Shown piece after piece: positions 9,501 to 17,209 of a DNA stretch of 64,000 bases. A program made the translations under genes and the position numbers. The stretch comes from JACCSI01 sp035575715 (lineage in GTDB: Bacteria > Acidobacteriota > Vicinamibacteria > Vicinamibacterales > UBA2999): NCBI GenBank assembly GCA_035575715.1, contig DATLXN010000006.1, forward strand, positions 62,001-126,000, written 5' to 3'. The first letter of the stretch is position 1, and each line of letters starts with the position of its first letter. The notes under the pieces are model-generated. The model was not told where the DNA came from. It searched no databases and was given only the letters and a program-made list of their open reading frames with translations.

Positions 9501-9886
9501 GGAATGCGTTCATCGAACAGGACGAATATCTGCGTAAGCGTCGCGGCCAGTACGCCGAGCGCGGCGCGGTGCTGCTACCGTTAGTGCATCGTGCCGACCT
9601 CAGCGTCACGCAGGACATCTTCGCGAACATCGCGGGCCGCCGCAACGGGTTCCAGGTTCGCGCCGACATTCAGAACTTTGGCAACTTGTTGAATAGTGAC
9701 TGGGGGGTCGGGCAACGATTGATTCGCAATCAGGTGCTGACCAATCCTGGCGTTGACGCGGAGGGCCGCCCGACCTACCGAATGGTGGTCGTCAACAACG
9801 AACTGCTAACCAGATCCCTGGAGACGACGACCTTCTCGTCCGACGTGTTCAGTTTCCTGATCAGCCTGCGCTACACGTTCAACTAA
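6578..9886 (+). CDS. TonB-dependent receptor with N-terminal carboxypeptidase-regulatory domain
   Basis: Outer-membrane beta-barrel of about 1102 residues. Order: signal peptide (MIETHAVVRAA..., cleavage near VLAQ), carboxypeptidase-regulatory-like beta-sandwich (about 37-125; TGQISGVVTDAKQQPIAG), plug domain (VNTVTRSGTNRLTGSVFHRF) and a large barrel ending LRYTFN, with the aromatic-rich end recognised by BAM. This 'Oar-like' architecture is abundant in Acidobacteriota. The ligand is unknown; oligosaccharides or peptides are typical for the family. GAGAGG sits six bases before the ATG at 6578. It probably draws energy from the TonB-ExbBD genes at 11-13.8 kb, but those are transcribed separately. 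Confidence 0.93.
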   Translation: MIETHAVVRAACRRLALITLCGLLWPTGQVLAQGVTTGQISGVVTDAKQQPIAGASVIAIHEPSGTSYEATSRADGRFFVPNMRVGGPYTVMVTYVGAGTAFEPQTQQDVMVNLGVATDLPITVRAISVQETVTVTAQSDTVFSSARTGAATSVSRAELATIPTVSGRINDITRLTPQASGMSFGGQDNRLNNITVDGSYFNNSFGLAGAPGERTGVAPISLEAIEQVQVNVAPFDVRQGNFVGAGVNTVTRSGTNRLTGSVFHRFRNNDFVGTEAAGLPFNPGLFNFRNTGGWVSGPIIKNRLFAFGNYENERDSRPLTTFTANAGGETVGGQKTRVLSSDLAQISALLAQRFQYETGPFENYDDLTPVKRFLLRNDVNLGNNNKVSFRYNHLDSSTDVGISGSTSAGFGRGSGTTNFLSFQNSNYQILENIRSGIGEWNSILGSSMSNSLIIGYTKQDESRASRGSVFPLVDIFESGQSYTSFGSEPFTPNNELRYNTFQLQDNFTRFGNKHSLTFGVSLERYESANVFFPVSQSAYVYNSLNDFYTDANDFAANPNRTVSPVTLRLFQVRYINIPGLDKPVQPLEVLYGGAYAQDEWRPNSRMTVTAGLRLDVPKFGETGFANSNADSLTFRDENGQGVQYSTGALPDPTILWSPRVGLNWDVFGTQRTQVRGGTGIFTGRPAYVWISNQIGNTGVLTGFEEVGRVGGTTTRPFSPDPNRYKPANVTGAPAPSYELALTDPDFKFPQIWRSNVAVDHRLPWKITATGEFLYNKDVNGVYYINANLPEAQTTFAGVDNRPRWTNNRIHANIPNATVLKNQSVGSSWNLAGTLAKTTTFGLAMRGAYSYNRSRNTVDPGSVAFGSWSSNPHSGDPNNPGVANSTPFGGSLGHRVFALVSYNKRWARFGGTSISMFYEGRNNGNTHYTFATDMNRDGGSGNDLVYIHRDVSEMNFVEFRHTNGRVFSPAEQAQAWNAFIEQDEYLRKRRGQYAERGAVLLPLVHRADLSVTQDIFANIAGRRNGFQVRADIQNFGNLLNSDWGVGQRLIRNQVLTNPGVDAEGRPTYRMVVVNNELLTRSLETTTFSSDVFSFLISLRYTFN

Positions 9887-9917
9887 ACGACGGTCGCCAG
9901 AAACAGCCCAGGTACGG

Positions 9918-10202
9918 TCACTTGAAATAGGTGAGTAACCCGGCCATTGCTCCGAGTTGCGAGATCCAGAACACAAACGACCATCGGAGATTCTCGACAC
10001 GCATCGCGGCAAGTTCTTTGGTGACGTCAACCCGCAGTGTCGAAATCTCCTGCGTCAGGCGGGCGTCGAATCGCCTCCCGACGGCTGACAGTACATCGTC
10101 GTGCCACTCTCGTCCTGATGTGAAGACCATGTCCGCAAGTGCCTCCGTGCCTTCGTCTCCCAGCCGTTGCCGCAACGCGGGTACTACGCGCAGCCGCTGC
10201 AT
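9918..10202 (-). CDS. Small coiled-coil protein with C-terminal membrane anchor
   Basis: A 94-residue protein: N-terminal helical segment (MQRLRVVPALRQRLGDEGTE), a charged helix likely to form a coiled coil (RRFDARLTQEISTLRVDVTK) and a hydrophobic C-terminal helix (WSFVFWISQLGAMAGLL) that would leave the N-terminus cytoplasmic. Similar tail-anchored coiled-coil proteins (resembling DUF1640/CCDC90-type) occur widely without assigned function. A perfect 19-base palindrome lies just upstream. No catalytic motif is visible. Downstream of the agmatinase-like gene on the same strand, 115 bases apart. Confidence 0.6.
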   Translation of the reverse strand: MQRLRVVPALRQRLGDEGTEALADMVFTSGREWHDDVLSAVGRRFDARLTQEISTLRVDVTKELAAMRVENLRWSFVFWISQLGAMAGLLTYFK

Positions 10203-10226
10203 CGCATCCTTCTTTCCGACCTCGAG

Positions 10227-10245
10227 ACGACGATGCCATCGTCGT
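10227..10245. promoter_or_regulatory. Perfect 9-bp-arm palindrome upstream of the coiled-coil gene
   Basis: ACGACGATG-C-CATCGTCGT. The symmetry and its place 25 bases before the start codon suggest an operator or a hairpin in the leader; no matching second copy was noticed in the window. Confidence 0.4.
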
Positions 10246-10316
10246 GGCTTGAAATCAAGTGCTACCTCAGCCCGGTCCTGGGGCCGCAGTGTCGAAGGGT
10301 AAGGCGCGGCCGCGCG

Positions 10317-11120
10317 TCAGCGGCGCATCAAACCGGTCAGCTCCTTCACGAATTTGGCCGCGACCCGCGCCGTGAGGTCACGGACGTCGTTGCCCGGGTT
10401 GTACTCCACGACGTCGGCGCCGATCACCGGGATCTTGATCGCATTCAGGACCTCGAGAACGTCACGCACGGTGAGACCGCCGGGTTCGGGGTGTGACAGT
10501 CCTGGCGCCAGCATCGGTTCGAGCACGTCGAGGTCGAGCGACACGTAAACCGAGCCGCGCAGGCGGCCGATCACGGGTATCGCATCTCGCCAGCGTTCGG
10601 CGCCCAGGGTCTCGACGCCGAACTTGCTCGCCTGCGCCCGTTGATGCGCCGTCAACGTGCGAATACCAACCTGAATGATCCGCGCCGCGAGCCGCTCCTC
10701 GCTGATCCGCGCGAACGGACAGGCGTGGGAGTAGCGGTCCCCGTCGAATTCATCGTAGAGGTCGCCATGCGCGTCGAAATGCACGATGGTCGGAGGCTCT
10801 GACCGAGGGCTGAATCCGCGCATCGCCGGGTAGGTGATCGAGTGATCGCCGCCGAGCAGGAGCGGTTTCTTACCGGCCTTGACGACCTCACGCACCCGCG
10901 TCTCGATGGCCATTCGCGCCGCCGCGGCGTCGCCAGAGAACACGACGTCCCCGCCATCCTCGAATACCGCGGCGTCTGCCAAATCGTCGCCGCGTTCGTT
11001 GTGCGCGTTGCTGGACGGGGACCACAGCGCTTGACGGATCAACGCCGGCGCCAGCGCTGCGCCGCGCTGAAAGGACGACGAGGCGTCCCACGGGACGCCG
11101 ATCAAACTGATCATGTTCAT
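10317..11120 (-). CDS. Ureohydrolase (agmatinase/arginase family)
   Basis: Binuclear manganese hydrolase of 267 residues. Metal ligands are visible: His93 in GGDHS, Asp116/His118/Asp120 in FDAHGD, and Asp196/Asp198 in SLDLDVLEP. These enzymes split agmatine, arginine or related guanidino compounds into urea and an amine. The segment HACPFARI after the FDAHGD box favours agmatinase (putrescine synthesis) over arginase, but specificity cannot be settled from sequence; guanidine-type hydrolases share the fold. It follows the exbD terminator, so it probably uses its own promoter. Start ATG 11120, with a second Met two codons on. Confidence 0.9.
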   Translation of the reverse strand: MNMISLIGVPWDASSSFQRGAALAPALIRQALWSPSSNAHNERGDDLADAAVFEDGGDVVFSGDAAAARMAIETRVREVVKAGKKPLLLGGDHSITYPAMRGFSPRSEPPTIVHFDAHGDLYDEFDGDRYSHACPFARISEERLAARIIQVGIRTLTAHQRAQASKFGVETLGAERWRDAIPVIGRLRGSVYVSLDLDVLEPMLAPGLSHPEPGGLTVRDVLEVLNAIKIPVIGADVVEYNPGNDVRDLTARVAAKFVKELTGLMRR

Positions 11121-11127
11121 CTTCGTA

Positions 11128-11158
11128 CAAAAGAAAGGGCCACCGCTGACGGTGGCCC
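11128..11158 (-). terminator. Intrinsic terminator of the tonB-exbB-exbD-exbD operon
   Basis: On the minus strand GGGCCACCG-TCAG-CGGTGGCCC (9-bp perfect stem) is followed by TTTCTTTTG. It lies 22 bases after the last exbD stop codon and before the agmatinase-like gene. Confidence 0.85.
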
Positions 11159-11180
11159 TTGGCGTGATCTGTGGTCGGCC

Positions 11181-11651
11181 TTACTGCGAGGCCGGTGCGC
11201 CAGCGGCGCGGCGCATACCTTCGGTGACGATACCAACTTTTTCGACACCGGCGCCCTTGCCGGCGTCGATGACTTCGACAATGTCACCATAGCGCAGGTT
11301 CGGTGCTCCCATGATGAACATCGTCTTGTCCTTGCGCTCTTCGAAGATCGCGCGCAGGCGCTCTTCGAGTTCCGGCACCGCGACGTCCTGGTTGTTGATC
11401 GAGATCTTGCGGTCGGCGCTGTAGTTCACGACGATCTGCGACACATCCAGCTGCGGGGTGTCGGTGGTCTTGGTTTCGGCCGGCAGGTTGACGTCGAGCC
11501 CGCGCTGCGACAGTGGCAACGCGGCCATGAAGATCACCAGCAGCACGAGCAACACGTCGATCATCGGCGTGATATTCATGTCGCCGTTGACTTCGAGCTT
11601 CTTGGCGGTGACGACGCGGTCGGCGCCGTGGTGCATGTGGGCGTGAGCCAT
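11181..11651 (-). CDS. exbD: ExbD/TolR-family proton-channel subunit (second copy)
   Basis: Inner-membrane protein of 156 residues: short cytoplasmic N-terminus, one membrane helix (MIDVLLVLLVIFMAALPLS) and a periplasmic domain. The helix holds the essential Asp (MIDVLL) that carries protons through the ExbB pentamer. The N-terminus is His-rich (MAHAHMHHGAD). It overlaps the preceding exbD by one base (TAATG), implying coupled translation. Two different ExbD proteins in one operon suggest either a heterodimer or alternative complexes. Confidence 0.93.
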   Translation of the reverse strand: MAHAHMHHGADRVVTAKKLEVNGDMNITPMIDVLLVLLVIFMAALPLSQRGLDVNLPAETKTTDTPQLDVSQIVVNYSADRKISINNQDVAVPELEERLRAIFEERKDKTMFIMGAPNLRYGDIVEVIDAGKGAGVEKVGIVTEGMRRAAGAPASQ

Positions 11652-12091
11652 TAGTTGCCTCCCCCACCGGTGGTCGTGCGTGCGCGACGTTCGGTAATCA
11701 GACCCATGTCCTCGATTCCCGCGGCGCGCAGTTCGTCCATGGCTTCCATGATCTTGCCGTATGGCGCATCCTCGTCGGCCTTGATCAAGACGATCTTGGC
11801 GGTCTTGTCTTCGAGGATGTCGGTCACGCGACGCTGCAGATCGGTATCCGGAATCGGCACACCGTTTAAATAGAATTCGCCACCCGACGTGACGGCGACC
11901 ACCGTCTGGTCCTGCGTTTCCGGCTTGTCCGCGCTATTGGTGGCGGTCGGCAACCGAACCGGCGCGCCCTTCTGCAACAGCGGGGCAACGATCATCATGA
12001 TGATCAGGAGAACCAGCATGACGTCCACCAGGGGCGTCACGTTGATGTCCGACTTTATGCCGCCTTTGGCACCGCCGACATCCATTGACAT
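11651..12091 (-). CDS. exbD: ExbD/TolR-family proton-channel subunit (first copy)
   Basis: 146-residue relative of the downstream ExbD with the same layout: SDINVTPLVDVMLVLLIIMM contains the membrane helix and conserved Asp, followed by a periplasmic TolR/ExbD domain (DDAPYGKIMEAMDELRAAG...). It ends in a Gly/Thr tail (TTTGGGGN). The gene is separated from exbB by a 125-base spacer that holds a large imperfect inverted repeat, whereas it overlaps the next exbD by one base. Confidence 0.93.
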   Translation of the reverse strand: MSMDVGGAKGGIKSDINVTPLVDVMLVLLIIMMIVAPLLQKGAPVRLPTATNSADKPETQDQTVVAVTSGGEFYLNGVPIPDTDLQRRVTDILEDKTAKIVLIKADEDAPYGKIMEAMDELRAAGIEDMGLITERRARTTTGGGGN

Positions 12092-12111
12092 CGCTATCTC
12101 TCCAATCTTTC

Positions 12112-12210
12112 CAGTGCTACGTGCTCAGTGCTAAGTGCTGAGTGCCTTAGCACTGCGCACTTAGCATGAGCAATTCGCACTTCGCACTGAGCACTTCGCA
12201 CTCAGCACTT
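12112..12210. repeat. AGTGCT/AGCACT quasi-tandem repeat forming a large inverted repeat
   Basis: Copies of a 7-9-base unit (AGTGCTAAGTGCTGAGTGC) run in one orientation to about 12145 and in the opposite orientation (GCACTTCGCACTGAGCAC) to about 12210. The two halves can pair into a long imperfect stem in the mRNA between exbB and exbD. Confidence 0.8.
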
Positions 12211-12216
12211 CTGATC

Positions 12217-12984
12217 CTACGCGGTCTTCTTGATGAAGTAGTCGACCATTTCCGACGACGAGTTATCCATCTCGACGTTGAAATACTCGAGGCGGCCCGA
12301 GAGGTAGTTATAGAACCACACTGCCGGGATGGCGACAAACAGACCAAGCGCGGTTTCGACCAGTGCTTCGGCAATACCGGCCGACACCGCACCGATACCA
12401 CCTGAGCCGGTGGTCGCAATACCGACGAACGCGTTAATAACGCCGACGACCGTGCCCAGCAATCCGACGAACGGCGCGGTGGCGCCGATGGTCGCCAGGC
12501 CCGAGATGCCCTTCTTGAGGTCATTGGAAGTCAATGCGGTCGCGCGCTGAATCGAACGGCGGACGGTGTCGAGCAAGTCTTCGCGCGACAGGTTGGCGCC
12601 GCTTTCCTGCTGGAACTGGTATTCCTGCAGGCCCGCGAGGACGACCTTGGCGAGGTGGCTGTAGCGGTATTCCTTGGAGGACGACAGCGCGATCGCTTCT
12701 TTGAGACGGCCTTCCTTGAGGTGCTTGGCCACCAGCGGCGCGTAGAGCTTCGACTGCTTCTTCGCCTGGCTGAACGTGTAGATGCGCTCGATGGCGACAC
12801 CGACCGACCAGAACGACATGATGAACAGGACCGCGGCAATTGCCATTGCGGTCGGGCCCATCGATTCAAACATCTCGACGAGATCGAGGCCGCCACTCTC
12901 CTGCGCAAATGCAGGAGTGCTGATCAGCATGATTGCCATTCCCGCCACTGCGATCCGACCCACCTGAAGCTTCCGACCTTCCAT
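12217..12984 (-). CDS. exbB: ExbB/TolQ-family proton-channel protein
   Basis: 255-residue inner-membrane protein of the MotA/TolQ/ExbB family, which forms the pentameric ring around ExbD and converts proton flow into TonB movement. There is a cleavable-looking N-terminal signal (VAGMAIMLISTPAFAQES), then a helix (AIAAVLFIMSFWSVGVAI), a cytoplasmic loop and the diagnostic paired helices GLLGTVVGVINAFVGI and ALGLFVAIPAVWFYNYLSG. The extra signal sequence is typical of longer ExbB forms. Located 98 bases after tonB on the same strand. Confidence 0.93.
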   Translation of the reverse strand: MEGRKLQVGRIAVAGMAIMLISTPAFAQESGGLDLVEMFESMGPTAMAIAAVLFIMSFWSVGVAIERIYTFSQAKKQSKLYAPLVAKHLKEGRLKEAIALSSSKEYRYSHLAKVVLAGLQEYQFQQESGANLSREDLLDTVRRSIQRATALTSNDLKKGISGLATIGATAPFVGLLGTVVGVINAFVGIATTGSGGIGAVSAGIAEALVETALGLFVAIPAVWFYNYLSGRLEYFNVEMDNSSSEMVDYFIKKTA

Positions 12985-13082
12985 CGCACCCTCCCGAAGA
13001 AGTCCGTGTTACCGATTGAAACTTGCGTCACCCGAGGCAACCCTGAGGTCGGCCTCGTTCCAAAACATGAAGACGAGAGCGT

Positions 13083-13802
13083 TTACTGAAGCGTGAACTG
13101 CACGGTCACCGTCATGATCACCGGCACCGGCACACCGTTGAGCAAAGTCGGTGAGAACTGCCACTGCTTGACTGCGTCGAGTGCCGCTGCGTCGAGCAGT
13201 GGGATTGAGCGAAGGACGCGCGCATTCTGCACGCCGCCATCGGGGCCAATCGTCGCCTCGATGATCACCACGCCCTGCACACGGGCCGACTGCGCGATGG
13301 GCGGATAGACCGGCGCGACGTTCTTGATCTTGGTCGGCTGCTTGATGTTGCCACCGACTCGCACTGGCTGGGTCGGCGGTGGTGGCGGAGGCGGCGGCGC
13401 CTCTGGAATGCCGCCGGTGATCCCGCCGACGACACCACCAGGGATGCCGCCTTCAACACCACCAACGCTGCGTTCGAAGCCGGCTTCGATCCCGGTTTCG
13501 GGTTTGATTTCCTTCGGCGCCTCGATCGGCGCCGCAGCCGGATTGACATCCACTTGCGGCTTCGGCGCCGCCGCCGCGGGCGGTGGCGGCGGCGGCGGTG
13601 GTGGCGGTGGCGGTGGTGCCGCTGCGACAAACGCCATCATCGATGGCGGAGTCGGCAGCACGTCGGCTGCCATCAACGGAACGATCACAATCGCCCCGAC
13701 GACAACCGCCTCGAGCAACATGGTGAGCGGCACCGTGTACCACGCCTTGCTGCCCATCTTGATTGAAGGATCGACGACATCGCCGAACATGTCGCGTGGC
13801 AC
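13083..13802 (-). CDS. tonB: TonB-family energy transducer
   Basis: 239 residues: cytoplasmic N-terminus, one membrane helix (LLEAVVVGAIVIVPLMAA), a Pro-rich periplasmic spacer containing a run of 13 prolines and a second run of 8, a Gly-rich segment, then the C-terminal TonB domain (VAPVYPPIAQSARVQGVV ... LDAAALDAVKQWQFSPTLLN). It contacts the TonB box of outer-membrane receptors. The GTG at 13802 has AGGGGG just upstream; an ATG four codons later is the alternative. First gene of the tonB-exbB-exbD-exbD cluster. Confidence 0.92.
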   Translation of the reverse strand: MPRDMFGDVVDPSIKMGSKAWYTVPLTMLLEAVVVGAIVIVPLMAADVLPTPPSMMAFVAAAPPPPPPPPPPPPPAAAAPKPQVDVNPAAAPIEAPKEIKPETGIEAGFERSVGGVEGGIPGGVVGGITGGIPEAPPPPPPPPTQPVRVGGNIKQPTKIKNVAPVYPPIAQSARVQGVVIIEATIGPDGGVQNARVLRSIPLLDAAALDAVKQWQFSPTLLNGVPVPVIMTVTVQFTLQ

Positions 13803-14100
13803 AAGAACCCCCTAAATGGCCTGCCTTAAATGGCAGCGCAAGATCGCCGATTATAGCGATCGTTGAAACATAGCGCCAACAAATGTGACGACGCTATCCG
13901 ATACACGAGCTAACGATCCACAGCCGTACCGATTTAGACACCGGTTTTGGGAAAGTGCTCCCTGACGGGCTTCGCCTTTACTGTGGGCCGAAGCGCTAGG
14001 CGGAGGCGGCATTCTATCGACCTGACACGCATCCCGTCAACGCTCGAAGCCGCTTTTTCGATGCTTTTTCGTTTTCGTGACGAACTTTTACACATCGGTC
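13803..14100. other. Promoter-bearing gap upstream of tonB
   Basis: About 300 bases without a plausible gene, lying between the end of hppA and the start of tonB on the same strand. It should contain the tonB promoter. It is less GC-rich than the flanking genes. No clear hairpin terminator for hppA and no repeat was found. Confidence 0.4.
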
Positions 14101-16554
14101 CTAGTTTTCGATTCGCATCGCATAGAACGAGCGATACACAAACGTCGCACCGACGAGGAAAAAGAGACCAGCCAGCGCGACCGTGAGGGTCGACCCCTCG
14201 GTGCCACCGGCTAGGAAAATCCCGAGCTCAACAGCAAGAACACCGAACAACGTCGTGAACTTGATCACCGGATTCATCGCCACCGATGACGTGTCCTTGA
14301 ATGGATCGCCGACAGTGTCGCCGACGATCGACGCGTCGTGCAGCGGCGTGCCCTTCATCTTCAATTCCGTTTCCACAATCTTCTTGGCATTGTCCCAGGC
14401 GCCTCCGGCGTTGGCCATGAAGATCGCCTGGAACAGGCCGAACAGCGCGATCGAGACCAGGTAGCCGATGAAAAAGAACGGCTCGATGAAGGCAAACGCC
14501 AGTGTCGTGAAGAAGATGGCGAGGAAGATGTTGAACATCCCCTTCTGCGCGTACTGGGTGCAGATCTCGACGACCTTGCGGCTGTCTTCGACCGAGGCCT
14601 TCACCACGCCGTCAAGCTTGATGTTGGCTTTGATGAATTCCACCGCGCGATAGGCGCCGGTGGTCACCGCCTGCATCGACGCGCCGGTGAACCAGTAGAT
14701 CATCGACCCGCCGGCGATCAGTCCGAGCAGGAACGGCGGATGGAGAATCGACAATTTCTCCATGCCGACCGTCAGGCCCTGGGTCAGTCCCATGATGATC
14801 GCAAAGATCATCGTCGTCGCGCCGACCACCGCGGTGCCGATCAGCACCGGTTTGGCGGTTGCCTTGAACGTGTTGCCGGCACCGTCGTTTTCTTCGAGCA
14901 GTTCCTTCCCCACAGCGAAATTCGGTGAGAAGCCGAAATCCCGCTGCAGTTCCTGTTCGATGCCGGGAATCTCTTCGATCTGCGACAGTTCGTAGACCGA
15001 CTGTGCGTTGTCGGTGACCGGGCCATACGAATCGACCGCAATGGTGACTGGGCCCATGCCGAGGAAACCAAACGCGACCAGGCCGAACGCGAAGATGGCC
15101 GGCGCGAGCATGATGCCGTCCAGGCCCATCAGCGACACGAAGTAGGCCACCGCCATCAGCGCCATGATCGTCAGGCCGAGCCAGTAGGCGCTGAAATTGC
15201 CGGCGACCAGGCCTGACAGAATATTGAGTGAGGCCCCGCCCTCTCGAGACGAGATGACCACCTCACGGACGTGCCGCGAGTGGGTCGAGGTGAACACCTT
15301 GACGAACTCCGGGATGATCGCGCCGGCCAACGTGCCGCAGGTGATCACGGTCGAGAGCTGCCACCACAAGTCGCTGTCGCCCGCCAGCGTCGGAATCAGC
15401 AGGTACGAGAGCACGTAGGTCAGCACCACCGAGACGATCGAGGTGAGCCACACCAGCGACGTCAGCGGCGCTTCGAAGTTCATCTTGGTGGCGCCGGCAT
15501 ACTTGCCGGTCGCGATCGCGTTGTTGACCAGATAGGACCCCGCCGAGGCCAGCACCATCATCACGCGCATCATGAAGATCCAGACCAGCAGCTGCACCTG
15601 CAGCAAGGTCTGCGTGTCGGGGTCGGGATGCCGGACGGCGAGCATGATGAACGAGATCAGCGCGACACCGGTGACGCCGTAGGTTTCGAACCCGTCCGCG
15701 GTCGGTCCGACCGAGTCGCCGGCGTTGTCGCCGGTGCAGTCGGCAATCACCCCCGGATTGCGCGCGTCGTCTTCCTTGATCTTGAAGACGACTTTCATCA
15801 AGTCCGAACCGATGTCGGCGATCTTGGTGAAGATGCCACCGGCGATTCGCAGCGCCGCGGCGCCGAGCGACTCACCGATCGCGAAGCCGAGGAAGCAGAC
15901 GCCGGCATACTCGCCGGGAATGAATAACAAGATGGCGAGCATGAACAGCAGCTCGACCGAGATCAGCATCATCCCGACGCTCATGCCGGCTTGCAGCGGA
16001 ATGTCGCATACCGGGAAGGCCTTGCCGCGCAAACTGGCAAACGCCGTGCGCGAATTCGCCAAGGTGTTGATTCGGATGCCGTACCACGCGACGCCGTAGC
16101 TGCCGGCGATGCCAATCAGACTGAAGACCAGGATGATCGCGATGCGTGACGCGGGGAAGCCAATCAGCGCGAAGTAGGCGACGATGACCGCACCGATAAA
16201 GACCTCGAGGATCAGCAAGAACTTGCCCTGCTGAATCAGGTAGGCCTTGCAGGTCTCATAAATCAGCTCGGAGATTTCGGCCATCGAGCGATGCACCGGC
16301 ATCCGCTTGACCGCGGCAAAGGTCCAGGCTCCGAAGAGCAGACCGAGGACACACACCACCAGGCCGGAAAGCAGGATCTGGTGACCGGTCATGCCCAGGA
16401 AGTCGCCCTGATTCAGGTCGGGCAGGTGAATATTCACCTCGCCGCCAGGGATGTGTTGCACGTCGTCCTGGGTGCCGACGATCGCCGGTTGTTGAGCCCA
16501 GGCCACGGGAGCTGTGGCGAGCGCCAGGAGTATCGCCAGGACGAGTTGGCGCAT
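14101..16554 (-). CDS. hppA: Membrane-bound ion-pumping pyrophosphatase
   Basis: About 817 residues with roughly 16 membrane helices. It couples hydrolysis of pyrophosphate to H+ (or Na+) export. Active-site blocks are present: EDDARNPGVIADCTGDNAGD, GPTADGFE and VGDTVGDPFKDTSS. Lys in GNTFKAT (where K+-dependent enzymes have Ala) points to the K+-independent class. It is longer than usual because of a signal-like N-terminus (MRQLVLAILLALATAPVAWA) and a periplasmic linker. The ATG at 16554 is chosen; an earlier in-frame ATG at 16617 would translate through an intergenic repeat. Last gene of the tgt-to-hppA run. Confidence 0.94.
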   Translation of the reverse strand: MRQLVLAILLALATAPVAWAQQPAIVGTQDDVQHIPGGEVNIHLPDLNQGDFLGMTGHQILLSGLVVCVLGLLFGAWTFAAVKRMPVHRSMAEISELIYETCKAYLIQQGKFLLILEVFIGAVIVAYFALIGFPASRIAIILVFSLIGIAGSYGVAWYGIRINTLANSRTAFASLRGKAFPVCDIPLQAGMSVGMMLISVELLFMLAILLFIPGEYAGVCFLGFAIGESLGAAALRIAGGIFTKIADIGSDLMKVVFKIKEDDARNPGVIADCTGDNAGDSVGPTADGFETYGVTGVALISFIMLAVRHPDPDTQTLLQVQLLVWIFMMRVMMVLASAGSYLVNNAIATGKYAGATKMNFEAPLTSLVWLTSIVSVVLTYVLSYLLIPTLAGDSDLWWQLSTVITCGTLAGAIIPEFVKVFTSTHSRHVREVVISSREGGASLNILSGLVAGNFSAYWLGLTIMALMAVAYFVSLMGLDGIMLAPAIFAFGLVAFGFLGMGPVTIAVDSYGPVTDNAQSVYELSQIEEIPGIEQELQRDFGFSPNFAVGKELLEENDGAGNTFKATAKPVLIGTAVVGATTMIFAIIMGLTQGLTVGMEKLSILHPPFLLGLIAGGSMIYWFTGASMQAVTTGAYRAVEFIKANIKLDGVVKASVEDSRKVVEICTQYAQKGMFNIFLAIFFTTLAFAFIEPFFFIGYLVSIALFGLFQAIFMANAGGAWDNAKKIVETELKMKGTPLHDASIVGDTVGDPFKDTSSVAMNPVIKFTTLFGVLAVELGIFLAGGTEGSTLTVALAGLFFLVGATFVYRSFYAMRIEN

Positions 16555-16592
16555 CAGATCGCCAGATCGCGAGATCGTCAGATCGCCAGATT
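16555..16592. repeat. AGATCGC quasi-tandem repeat before hppA
   Basis: Four to five imperfect copies of an 8-9-base unit (CAGATCGCCAGATCGCGAGATCG...) fill the gap between the DUF502 gene and hppA. They extend the apparent hppA reading frame upstream without being real protein-coding sequence. Confidence 0.75.
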
Positions 16593-17206
16593 CAGTCTGT
16601 CTTTTCGGTGTTGTCATATGGTGTCGAAGTCAGCCGGTTCGGTAATGCCATGCCACCCGTCAGGAAGATCCGGATACCTTCCTGAACGGTTACGTCTGGA
16701 TAACTTGCTTGCTCTCGCGGGTAAACGACGACGTCACCGAGATACAGGTGATTGGTCGGCACATACACCGCGATCACGGACTCCGCGCCCCGCCCGCGAT
16801 CGATCGTGAACTCTTTCGTGAGAAACCCGAGGATCAATCCCCGTCGCGGGTCTTCCACGATGACCACCTTCTTGAAGCCGGCGTCGTTGTCGGGCGAAAA
16901 AGCCGCCACCAACTGCTTGACCGGCGCGTAGATGGTCTTGAACACCGGCACCTGCAGCAGGTAGTACTCGCCTCGCTGCAACACCCGCTTGCCAAACACG
17001 TTGGTCGCCAACGCGCCGACCATCAGGATGATCGCGCCGGTAATCAGCACGCCCAACCCGGGGACGCGGCGACCGAGCACGCGCTCGGAGATCGGTTCGC
17101 TCACGCCGTCGACGACCTGAAAAATCCACACCAGCGCCGCGACACTGATAATCAGCGGCACGGTGACGAAAAACCCGGTGATGAAGCTACGTCGAAGCCA
17201 TGACAT
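16592..17206 (-). CDS. DUF502-family membrane protein
   Basis: 204-residue inner-membrane protein of the DUF502 family: two membrane helices (FITGFFVTVPLIISVAALVW and VLITGAIILMVGALATNVFG) then a soluble domain with the family blocks VFKTIYAPVKQL and KKVVIVEDPRRGLILGFLTK. Function in bacteria is not established; a plant relative affects protein localisation and stomatal signalling. It sits three bases after uppP on the same strand, within the secDF-uppP-hppA run, suggesting an envelope role. Confidence 0.88.
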   Translation of the reverse strand: MSWLRRSFITGFFVTVPLIISVAALVWIFQVVDGVSEPISERVLGRRVPGLGVLITGAIILMVGALATNVFGKRVLQRGEYYLLQVPVFKTIYAPVKQLVAAFSPDNDAGFKKVVIVEDPRRGLILGFLTKEFTIDRGRGAESVIAVYVPTNHLYLGDVVVYPREQASYPDVTVQEGIRIFLTGGMALPNRLTSTPYDNTEKTD

Positions 17207-17209
17207 GGT

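Noticed and set aside
12112..12210. Possible CRISPR array
   Set aside because: Units are 7-9 bases, imperfect and without spacers; no cas genes in the window.
13380..13620. GGTGGC/GGCGGC runs as a microsatellite
   Set aside because: They encode the proline runs of TonB, expected for its periplasm-spanning linker.
16555..16617. Earlier hppA start (ATG 16617)
   Set aside because: Adds residues encoded by the AGATCGC repeat and by the end of the DUF502 gene.
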